Below are positions 48,798 to 60,807 of a stretch of DNA of 64,000 nucleotides, piece after piece (position 1 is the stretch's first letter; each line of letters starts with the position of its first letter). Position numbers and translations under genes: made by a program. The stretch is from Merluccius polli (Eukaryota; Chordata; Actinopteri; Gadiformes; Merlucciidae). The stretch is from positions 223,501-287,500 of the forward strand of contig JAOPHQ010004279.1 in assembly GCA_030340625.1 (NCBI GenBank), read 5' to 3'. Under the pieces are notes generated by a model, which worked only from the letters and a program-made list of their open reading frames with translations, searched no databases and had not been told where the DNA came from.

Positions 48798-51700
48798 CGC
48801 CACAGGAACCCCCGCCGCTATTCCCAAGTTGTCGAACGCGCAGATTTCAGAGCACTACTCCACCTGTATCAAACTGTCCACTGAGAACGTAAGTATGTTC
48901 GCACTCAGTGTAGATTGAGTTTGAAGACATTTTACTTTAAGAATATTTGTCCATTACATTTAGTAATTTAGCAGATAGGATGGGGCTGAGAACAACCAAC
49001 ACATACAATCAAATTTGAAATAACAAACGGATATAAGCTATGTTTGCTAAAAATCAAATGAGTATGATGTTGTCTTCCTCAGAAAATCACCACAAAGAAT
49101 GCCTTTGGTCTGCACCTGATCGACTATATGGCGGATATTCTCAAGCAGAAGGATTCTGAGATCACAAACTTTAAGGTATGATTTGTATCCCTGTTTCTTG
49201 TCTACCTCCTTACAGTACACTGCTTGCTTGTATCAGAGTTCCTTTAAGGTGTGTGTGTGTGTGTGTGTGTGTGTGTCTAGGTGGCGGCAGGGACGCTGGA
49301 CGCCAGTACAAAGATCTACGCGGTGAGGGTGGACGCGGTCCATGCCGACGCCTACAGGGTTCTGGGTGGACTCGGCTCCGAGACCAAACCTGAAGAAGGT
49401 CAGAACCTCGAGTGGACCCATCACTGGTGGTCCCGCACACCCAGTTTTCTCTCTTTCTATCTATCTATCTATCTAGCCCCCCCCCCCCCTCATACACAAT
49501 GGCAACTCAATGCGCTTTACATAAAACAGTAAGAATTGAAATAAAAAAAATAAAATAAATAAAAACAGCTACAGAAGCATAAAATAATGACTTAAAAGGA
49601 CATAATAGAAAGAGAAAGAAATAAAATACTATAATAGAGCAGAACGAGCTCAATCATAAGCACAGGAGAAGAGAAGTGTTTTTAACCTGGATTTAAAAAT
49701 GTTCACAGTTGGGGCTGATTTCAGTTCAGCTGGTAGTTTGTTCCAGTTTTGTGCAGCATAACAGCTAAAAGCTGCTTCACCATATTTAGTTTGAACTCTG
49801 GGCTCCACTATCTGACCTGAGTCAGTAGATCTCAGAGCCCTACTGGGTTTGTATTCTACTAAGATGTCATTCATGTATTCTGGACCTAAACCATTCAGTG
49901 ATTTGTAGACCAGTAGCAGAACTTTAGAATCTATTCTGTAGCTGACTGGGAGCCAGTGTAAAGACTTTAGAACTGGAGTAATGTGCTCTGATCTCTTTGT
50001 TCTGGTTAAAACTCGAGCTGCAGCATTCTGAATGAGCTGCAGCTGTTTAATGCTTTTTTGTGGGAGTCCAGTCAGAAGACCGTTACAGTAGTCGAGTCTA
50101 CTGGAGATGAAAGCATGAATCAACTTCTCCTGGTCTGTTTGAGACATAAAACCCTTCACTCTGGATATGTTCTTAAGCTGATAGAAGGCTGTTTTGGTGA
50201 TGGATTTGATATGACTGCTGAAGGTCAAATCTGAGTATCAGCACGCCAAGGTTTCTGACTTGGTCCCTAGTTAGATGATGTTTGTTTGTGTGTATGATTG
50301 ATTTGTGTGTGTGATGGCCGGGAGCAGCTCCAGGTGAGGACGGAGGTGAGGAGGGCAGCGCAGCGGGCGAGGTGGCTGCCCCCAAGCAGGCGAAGAAGAA
50401 GAGACAGCCCAAGAAGACGGTGGAGCAGAACCTGGGAAATATCAACAGCACAGAGTCCGAGAGGAAGTGTGAAGTGAGTCTCTTGTTTTATTCTTCTAGT
50501 CAAGTCAATTTTATTTGTACAGACCTTAGTCACAGTTAGTCTCAAAGGGCTTCACAGGCCCACATTACGACACTCCCTAAGCCTAGTCCCCCCCAAAGAG
50601 CAAGGAAAAGTCTGCTAATCATCAATCAAAAAGAAACCTTGAGAAGCTACTTTGAAGCACACACATTTCAAACGGAAGGACGGTTCCTCTGTGCGCACCA
50701 AAGCCAACTTTTCTCCAAATCCTCCACACTGTGGGTCTGAATGGTCTCCGCCGGTGCAAATAATAATCTGGTCTTTTCTACTCGGTCTGCAGGTGGACCC
50801 CATGTTCCAGCGCATGGCGTCGTCCTTTGACGAGAGCAGCACCGCGGGGGTTTTCCTGTCGGTGCTCTTCAGCGAGGACAGCCGCTGCGAGCTCCTCTTC
50901 CCCTCACACCTCACCCTGCTTGGCTCCAGACCCCCTGCCAGCCCCCCACCCCCACAGCACGTCCCAGCGTCCCCCTTCACTGGTACGTACTACCCCACCC
51001 ACCGCCCTCACTCTCTCTTTCTGTCTCTATCTCGCTCACTCTGTCTGTCTTTTTTTTTACTGCTCTATTACTTCAGCCGTGGAAACTTGCAGACAGAATG
51101 ACACAGCGTTCTTGGTCCTCTGATTAGATGAGATGGGGTCTTAAAGTCTACCTAAAATGCTAATGGGTAGCGCGTTAAGTCATCATGTACCCTTTAAGCT
51201 CCGCCCATAAAATCCAGAATGCGAAAATGTTGAAAAACAGTCTAACTCCACAATTCAGCATTGAATGGTTATACAGTGTTTTCACATGTTTTTAGCAATT
51301 ACTTTCTAATGTGTGTAATGTGTGTAGAAACAAATCTCAGAATTTGCCTTACACCATGTCTTTAATAGGGCTGCACGATTCTTGCTAAAATGTGAATCAT
51401 GATTTTTCTCCCTAAGAATTGAATTGTGAGAATCACGATTCTCACAATTATTTTCTTCAATAAAAACATTTATTGCACATGCATGCGTCTCGAGGAAACA
51501 ATAAACAAGACTCCCTTTAACTTACTATAGTAACGGGGACTCTGGGAATGGGGAGGACAGCGGCAGTGAGCGCTGTGAGTGAGGAAGAGAGATGAGAGAA
51601 CTACTGGAGTTGTATGACATAAGTGTTGAATTAATAGCGTGTTTTGCTTTATCGTGTAAGTGTGATTGATTTCGCAACTGGGATTGTGCTGAAGCAAAGG

Positions 51701-54700
51701 ATTCAACACATGAATGAAGCGTGACGGGAATGCATAGGGGAGTAGGAGCACGTGAATCGTCATTTAGAAATAAGATCGCATAGATGTGTAACTCGAGATC
51801 GTGAGTGTACTGAGCACACATCAGTACAAAGGCGACTATAATAAAAATGGGAATTGGACCATAAATAAAAATAAAACATCCACATCTGTAATCAGACTAA
51901 AGATCCTCCTTGTCACCACAGGTGGTCTGCGACAGGTCAAAGAAAAGGTGTCCATCTGCCCCTCGCTCAAGGACTTCTCCTTCACCAACTGGAAACCAGA
52001 CCAGGTCAGTCCAAATAATAACGCCTGAGAATGTTGCCACGGTGACCCCCTCCGAAGCCCAGTAGTGGTCGTCAAGCAGGCATACTGATCAACTGTGTCC
52101 GCATCTGGAACTTTGTTTAATTTCAAATGAGAGTATTTGATTGTCCCTTGTCTTCTTTGTGAGGCGGGCAGGATAGTACTGTAGTGGCGAGGTTGTTCGA
52201 CTCCCAGCCAAAAGGTTCTGGGTTCTGCAGCCAAACTTTAGGCATCTTTTGAGCAAGATACCCTAACCCAGTGGTTATCAACTGGTCTGGCCCCAGGAGT
52301 CAGGACCCACATGTGTCATTAAGTCACGACCCAAAAATCTAAAATGTATTTACCATTTTGCAGGGCTCACCTAATCAGTAACAATATTATTGCAGTAATC
52401 AACAATGCCTTCATGTACTGTTAAAAACATTGAGTGAACAATTGGGGCTAAACACAATGAAATATTAGTTAATTCATGGGCTTCTTTCTAAAGATTAAGG
52501 TTTGGATATCACTGCCCTAACCCCTACCTGCTCCTTAATGACCTTTATCGGAACTCACTGCAAACTGTCGCTGTGGATAAAAGCATCTGGGCGAAATATG
52601 AAGACCTGTTCTCTCCATCACCAGACCATGAACCAGATGCTGGAGAAGATCAAGCAGGGCGAGCATGTGTTTGACCTCAATGCCGACCCTGAGCCGGAGG
52701 ACGACGACTGTGGGGACCTGGGCCAGGACTTCGACGGGGACTATGAGGAGGGCGATGGAGGTGCCGTGGAGTTCAGGGACGGCTGCGCCACATCAGGTTC
52801 CGGCAAGGAACGGTAAGAACCACAGTAGGAAGTAGGAACACTGTATGTTGTCTAATGTTTTACAACCGCCTACCTGAAAGAGCGTCCTCCACAAAAAGAA
52901 AAGCCTTTTTTTAATGGCTGCTGCCACTAGGGTCAAAGGCTGCGATGACAGGGAACGTCACAGTGTTGGTACAACCTTCGCTCTCTGTTTAAATGGCGGA
53001 TTGCAAACAACTTGAAGATCAGCATGGTGAACTTTGGGTGGCAGAGCAAAATCTGTACGCTTAGTTTCTAATAAATAAAAAAAAGAAATATTCGTAGAAG
53101 TATGGCTGCACGATTATGACAATGTCTGATATATTGTGATTGGGGCTTAACAGATTATCGATTCAATTAAAATGATGTGGTGCCTACTGTATATCAACAA
53201 TAATGGTAATGAAGCAATTGCTGAGTTGTAACAGTTTTTAATTTGATTTTGATGTAACAGGCATACAAAATTAGAGTTATGTTTTAATCATTTTTTGCAC
53301 TTTGTGGAGATGTACCATTTTCATATCTCTGAGATGATGTAATTATTACTATTGAAACACACACAAAGCGTACAGAACTTGGATTTGTTTGCAGTTACTC
53401 CAATTCTGATTGTATGCTTTGGATAAAAGCATCTGCTAAATGTAGATACTCTCCCAGCCAAAAAGTCCTGGATTCAAGCCCCACCCAAACCTACCTATAG
53501 GCTAGTCTGATCCTCAATGCCCTGTTTCTAGAATGAATTTTGAATTCTCTTAAATCGGGCAGGATAGTGATTGGGGTGTTTGACTCCCAACTGAAAGGGT
53601 GCCGGGTTCAAACCCCAATGTCCCGAGTCTACTTGTAGGCATCCCTGAGCTTGATGCCCTAACCCCTGCGCCTTAATGACGTGTATCTAAAATAAATTCA
53701 CTGTAAGTCGCCTTCTTTGGATGAAAGCATCTGCTAAATTACTTAATGGTTACTCCACACATTCTCCCCCCCTTGTTGTCTGTTGTTGTTTAAACAAAGG
53801 TTCAACTGTAGAATGCAGAGAGGATAGTTAAAAGTTGAAGCTTGGGAAAGTTTGAAATTGGCATGAAAACCTACTGTGTTTTGGGGACAAGGAAGCATAA
53901 CAAGCTGAGGGGAGGTGGGACTATCCATAATGGGCAGAGTGAAATAGCAATAATGCAACCTCCTCTGCCAGTTGTGTTGTATGGTGTCCTGCTTCGTTTA
54001 ATTAGCTTCGTCCCTCAGTGGTCTGCCGACAAATGTGTTAAACTCCGCTCCAGCCCAGCTGGTCGTTGGTGTGTAAGGGAATGGAGACCGCAATCCCACC
54101 TGTGGACCCTTGCTACAGAGGCCTGTTCTCTATAGCCAATTTACAACTTCAAAGTATTTCTTTCTTTTGTATCGGGTGGGGGGGGGGGGGGGGGAAGTCA
54201 TTGACTTGGTGCCATCACTAAGAGATTTAAAAGTAAACTCACGGTCACAACACACCTTATGTGACTGAATACATTTATTCGTATTTGTGTGTGTTGCAGT
54301 TTATATTTTGTAACTACGCTTCCCTTTGCTTCTTATGCTCTTCATGTTTATTTTCACGACTATGTATGTTTTGTAATATGTAGATGACCACAGAATGACC
54401 ATGTTATACTGCACATCTGATAATTAAAGTGTGTCCGTGTGTCTGTGTCCAGGGACGTGATTCCCATCGGTGAAGGGGACATTAATACCATGTGTCTACA
54501 GCTGTCCTCCCAGCCCAGGGAGTACTCGTACTTTAGCCCCCGCACCATGGCCACCTGGGCCGGGCCCGGATACTGGCAGTTCAAACCCAAGCACAAGCGT
54601 GAGTCTGAGGGCGCTTTCACACCAGGGACCCGGGCCTGGATCCCAGTACACTTGACCCCAATGTCCAGTTTATTTGATTAATGTGAACACCGTGTACCGT

Positions 54701-57700
54701 ACCTGTACCGTGCCCACAGTATTGACGGTTGCAGATGTAATGGTTAATTAAAAGGTGTGGATTAATATTCCTCTCCTAGTCGACCACCTGCCTGACAAGG
54801 AGACGCGCAAGAGGAAGCCCAAGAAGACCTTCGAGTTGGACTTCAATGATGACGTCAATTTTGAGACACACTTCCGCACCACAAGAGTAAGTAACAACCT
54901 AGTCTCACAAGTCAGACTTTAGATGTTAAGATCTTTAGATGTTAATCTAAAGTCTAAATGGCAGACGAGTTCAAATCTGGGTGAACGGGGTGTTTGTTTT
55001 CTTTCGCTTCAAATTTATTTTCGACCAATCATGTTGCTGGGGGCGGAGATCTGTAGATGCACATTACATGGAATTGGTCTCTACTGAAAACAACCTGACC
55101 GGCAGAACCACAATAAACGTGATATGGCCGACCTTAAATCTCTGATCCAATAGAGGGCTGATAACTTAAACGATGGCATCGTCTTCCCTTTGTGCTATTC
55201 CTCCTTGGCCAACAGTGAACACAAACTCGGCCAGCACTGGTAAACTAAACTTTTCGGAAGGAAGAAAAGCTAAAACGTCCTGTCTGGACAACGACATCCT
55301 TAGGTGTCTCATCCCAAAGTGTCTGTAAAGGTTTGAAATCAAACCTGTCTTCTAGAGTGGCCACTACTGGCTCAAAATAAATGTACCATTGCGGGAGGAA
55401 AAAAATTCATGCGTGAATTCTTCCAATTATTGAATGATTGAGGAAAATGACAATTATCACGTCATTTTATTTTAAAAAAAGGTGCCCTGTTCAACATTAA
55501 ATTAAATACAACATAACAGCTAATGTGTTAATTTACAGTTAACAAACAGCAAAGTTGTTTGAAATGAAATAAAATATAACAAGCTATTGTTTCCATTTAC
55601 AGTTCACAGGGGCCCTCTTGCAGTGTAGTTGAACATAAATATAACATAAAAGTCTTTGTTTTCATTTACACATTTCACAACCAGAGGCAGAACATTTCAG
55701 CCTCCTATTTTTCATTTTATATACTAGTGCAAATCATTAAAATGTAAGCGTGTTAATTAATATTTTGTGGCAATTCTAGCTTGCATTATTTTTTGTGTTC
55801 CTGAAAAAAATTAGTTAGCGGGTTGATTTAGCTCACAGAACGCTGGCCAGCTGATGTGAGGTTGAGAAAATTATGTACCGGTACATTAGTCTAGAGAGCG
55901 GTGATTCAACTGATTACGATACAGCGCCACCATGTTGGCGTAGTGCCACAATTGCAGTTACAAATGACAGAAATCCACCGCGAGTGCAACACTTGTTAGA
56001 GAGTAGTGAGTTTTGTCAAGAGCTTGAGGCGGCACGAAATTTGACGGAGGTGGCCGCCTCGTAATTCTCTATGCGGGAAAAACCCTGCACTATAGAAATC
56101 CATCGTTTTGCCACTCGTGAATGAGTTTATCTTCAGAGGAATATATCCGTAGCAAAACGGGAAACACTTTCCGGTTTCCTGCCCGGGCGCTGTGCATTCT
56201 CCCCCCAGAAGTTCAGCTATGGCATTGTCAAACTTCTGGATTAGTAACGACCTAAATCCTGTACTTCCTCCACCCCTCACTCCTTTAGTCAATGTGAATA
56301 GCTAGAAAGAGGCACAGCAGGTAACAGACACCAGTTTTCTACCTAATGGGTTTCACACTGTATTTTTTTCCTCTGCCATTTTGTGAACCTGGCTGTCGCT
56401 CGTCACCTAATGGTCGGACATTGGGAAAAGGCTCGGTGTGAAACCTCTAGCTAGCTGGTCTCTAATGCCGGGTCACCCCCTCCTCCCCCATCCCTCCCAT
56501 CTCACCGTTCGGTCTCACCTCTTTCACACGGCCACAATTGCGCCTTAGCACAGGGTGTCTCGACACGGTGCGTGCCTCCAACCGCCAGCGGCGTTAAAAG
56601 GCTTCCTGGCTGTTTTTTTTTAAATTATTACTACTCCGGTAGTCGTGACAGCGGTACACACCACCGGTATGGCTCGGTAAATTGTAGTGGATGCAGGTAC
56701 ATCCGGGTCACAGCTGTCTCCTGTAGGGAGGGAGAAAAACGTGTTATGCCTTTTTTATGTGTGTGGTGGCATTAAAGTTTCAGAGACCACAAGATAAAAG
56801 TAAAATGGTGCCTAAAGAAAGGGCTGGGTAGGGGCTAGGGGTGTTTTGAAAGAAGATATAGTTGTTGGGATTGAGGATTCACTGATGGCAGTGACAGGTG
56901 GAATTTTGTGCATTTCGACACACCGTCATGCCGGTCTGACTCTAGTGGGTAGAAACGGGTTATGCCAACATTCATATCTTAATGATTTACGGTTGAAGTC
57001 TTTCACAGTTCACTTAAAGGTCTCATCTCATCGTTTTTTCATTAATTTTGCGGTGGTCTCTAGTGTTAATAAATACCCTCAGTACCGGTTTTGGTTAAAA
57101 AAAATGCTCTGCCGCGCCTGTTTCATGCTGTTTTAGTTTGGTGGGGGAGGTGGGGGGGGGGCGAACGACACGATTTCGCCTCTCATCATGAATATGCATG
57201 ACATGCTAATGAACTCGCCTCTGGTTGGCTAACAGCACTGTGACGCTACCTCCAGTGCGCAGTGAGGATTTTTCCGCTCCATATTCAACTAGTGCGAGAC
57301 GAGTCGAGAATCGCGACTGTGCTGTTGCACAGTCCTGCTACTTCCTGACTTTCGGTGGGCGGTAGCGGAGGCGAGGCCATGAATACTAATTCACGGACTG
57401 ACGTCAGTCCGTGGGGCTTTTCTCATCCGCTGATTTTTCTCAGTGTTTTTTTCTCTGTTCTTTCATTGCCAAATACAGGCAATGGGGGTAGAAGAACGTT
57501 TTCACGCGCAGCACGCACATGCAACTCGGTGAGACCTATAGTATTTCAACAAAAACAAGTATTAAACTGTTTCTCGCGGAATGAGACCTTTAAAGTGAAT
57601 GACCAAGACAGAATTAAATGAATCTGTAGCCAGGCTATGACCATAACCTGGGTTCCCAGGGGTCATGGAGTTTCTTGAATGTCAGGGAGTTTTGAACAGT

Positions 57701-60696
57701 CAATTCCTCTGCCTCTATCACAAAAAGATCACTATGTAACGCATTTCTTTCCCCACTGTATTCACTTTCATTGAATAGCTGTTAAAATGTGATGAATATA
57801 TTATTTACCAGAAACTGATCATGGAGTCGTATGTAGACAACGTTATTAATACTTTTGGTCATTGAACAAAATGTCATGTTACGTTTTTAAATTAAACATT
57901 TTTTGTCAGGGAATTTTACAATTGAGCGAGAGTGGGAAGCCTGCATAACAATGCTGACGTTCCTTCTCTCTGTCTCTCTGTCTCTCTCCCCGCAGGCCGC
58001 CACTACCAACACCAAGTCAGCCCTCAGCTCCAGCAACAAGAAGACCACACTGCCCAGCGAATTCCAGTTCCCCCCAGAGACCCTCTCCCAGCTCAGCCTC
58101 AAGCCCTCCAGCACGGTACGGTACCACCACCACTACCGGTAGCCACTGCAGTACTATATTTTAACCTAGGGGGTGCTGTTGTTCCTGTTAGCTTTTAGTT
58201 CTATGTTACTCTTTAAAATATATAATTAGACTAACCAAACTTTGTAATTAAATAAATAATCATACATTTTATTTGTTACGCCCTTTTCAAGACCCTCAAA
58301 GATACTTTTACAATGGCAATAAAATACAAAAAGATATCTTTAGTACCAAGTTTTAGTATCAAGTCTGGTAAAAGTTGTCGCTGTGGAAATTAATGAACGA
58401 TAATAAAGATAAAGGGGCAATATTTCGATGAGCTTATCCCATGAAAGACCTTTCTGCGAGTGTAAGACCGAAGAAGCATAAAAATGAATCCTAGGTTAAG
58501 CGCTTGTTTAGGTGGACCAATCTTGACCATGCCTGTCACCCATCATGGTTTTTAACTGTGCTCTCCTTGTGTATTTGTAATGCCAGTTGCGCCAGGAGGC
58601 TCAGAAGCGGCTGTCTGGGGACCTGGCCGAGGGCATCGGAGACTACGACTACAACAACGCCAACGACACCGCCAACTTCTGCCCCGGCCTGCAGGTCAGA
58701 CACCTTCTACTGGTTTATTATATATATTATTATGTATATGACAAGACATACAGGAATTTTGTTTAGGTCGAGGTGTGTATAAGGTATAGAGTGGACAAGG
58801 GATCTTGCCATTGGAAAACATTAGCCTACACTTGAATTAATTTTCTCCTGTCTCTCCCCACTTCCTCCTCCAGGGTGGCGATAGCGACGACGACGGTGAA
58901 GGCTTTGGGGAATCCGGCGACACACAGCCCTCCGGGGACGAGGTCACCCCCTCCTCGCAGGACCCCGAAGGCTTCTCCATCTATGGAGAGAACGACCTGG
59001 TGCCCGAGCCCCACAGGGTGAGTCAGCAGCCATGTTGGAACCAGCCAGCCAATCACAATGCTTCTATAGCCAATCATCGTAAAAACGGCCTCATACGTTC
59101 ACATTTTGACTGGCTAAAGGCCGCAGTATACTCGCCGTTCCCAAGCTGTCGCGCGACAATGTGACGTCACGGGAGGACGGTAACTATTTATACTCGCGCT
59201 GGTGGCCGCGACATTATTCTACATCACTTCCCCACCTGGTCAGCCATCAACAGTCCAGTGTATGGCAGCAGTTCTCATATGAAGTGTTTGTAAGCATCCA
59301 TCTTAATAACTTAGTGATTATCTTAGCCTATATACTTTTATTTTATAACTTACTGCCGCTTTGAGATTGTTTTTCAGCCACGTAATTCCACTCGTCTTTG
59401 ACCACAACAACAGTAGACAGCACTTACATAAAACCACGGTTTATTAGCGAAAAACTATAGGCATACACCACACAATAAAACAGGGGCCGTATTCACAAAG
59501 CATTTTATCTTACCGCTAGGAGTGCTCCTAACTCGCGCTAAAACATTTTACGTAGGAGTTTTTTCTTAAAAGTTATTCACAAAGCCGCTGAGACCTACTC
59601 ATACTAAGGATAAATCACTAAGAGTGACGCGCCGTTGCTATGGATTACGTCGGTGATTGGTTGTTCAGAGCAGGCGGTCTCTGTGGAAACGAGCCCACTG
59701 AATCACCGAAGAACAAGGAAATAGCCTCGGCTAGAAATTCCTATCAAATAGTTATGGACAGTGCAGTTAGCAGAATACACGCACGATGACAAGTTTGTGC
59801 AGACCACGATAATGACGTTGTAGCCTATATGCACGTTAAAGAGAGAGAGAAAAAGCAAACAATAAAAATACGTAAATTGCATTAATTCAAGGAGGCAATT
59901 AAAAGCACACTGCAAACTATTATCCAATGAGCATATCTCCACTATTCAACACTTTAAATAACAGCCCATACCGGAGGTGGAGAGTGGCGCATACAGTGAT
60001 CACTAGGCCTATACTTTCCCTCTCTGGGCTGAGGCGTATTTCGCCGTGCAGGACATGAAATCGATTTCGTGTATTTTTGTGTGCCCTAACATATATGGAG
60101 GAAAACAGTAAACAATAGGCTAATAATAATAAATATGGATTCAACAAATAAAAGGCGACAAAGAGCTAATACGATGTTTTTTACGCATAGGACTAAGCGT
60201 AATCTTACATGTTATACTTTAACTGCTCCCGGTTGTGGATTGAGATAGGGTGTCAAGACGTCTTGCAGGGACAGCCGCTGTCACCCAGCAAGACACTCAA
60301 CTGGTACATGGCGCCTCACGCCTCAGACCGCTCCCCATTAAAATACGCGGATCACGGGTAGACCCTGGCCACTTTGCAACCACATCAAGAATGTTAAAAG
60401 TTGCATCAACAACAATCTGCGTGTTGATGTATGTACTTTCTTTCTATTGACGAACACGTCCTCATCTTTTGATGGCGCAATTATTTGTATGTGCGTCCCG
60501 TCAACAGCGCCGATCACACCGGCATACCTGCATGCCATGAAGTTGGCTTTGATCCTCCTGTGTAGTTGTTGATTGTCCAAAGGAAACCGGATAAACTGTT
60601 GGATGATATTAATGGTATTATTTCAGCCTTAACCAACTTTGAACTGAGCTCTGTCAGCTCTTCTAGCCTGTATGTAAATATATGATCATTGTGGAA

Positions 60697-60734
<38 letters not shown>

Positions 60735-60753
60735 TTACATATATGTATGTAGG

Positions 60754-60807
<54 letters not shown>

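Noticed and set aside
52502..52624. Upstream extension of ncaph exon 9
   Set aside because: It is SINE tail; a good CACCAG acceptor at 52619-52624 gives the frame that matches CAP-H.
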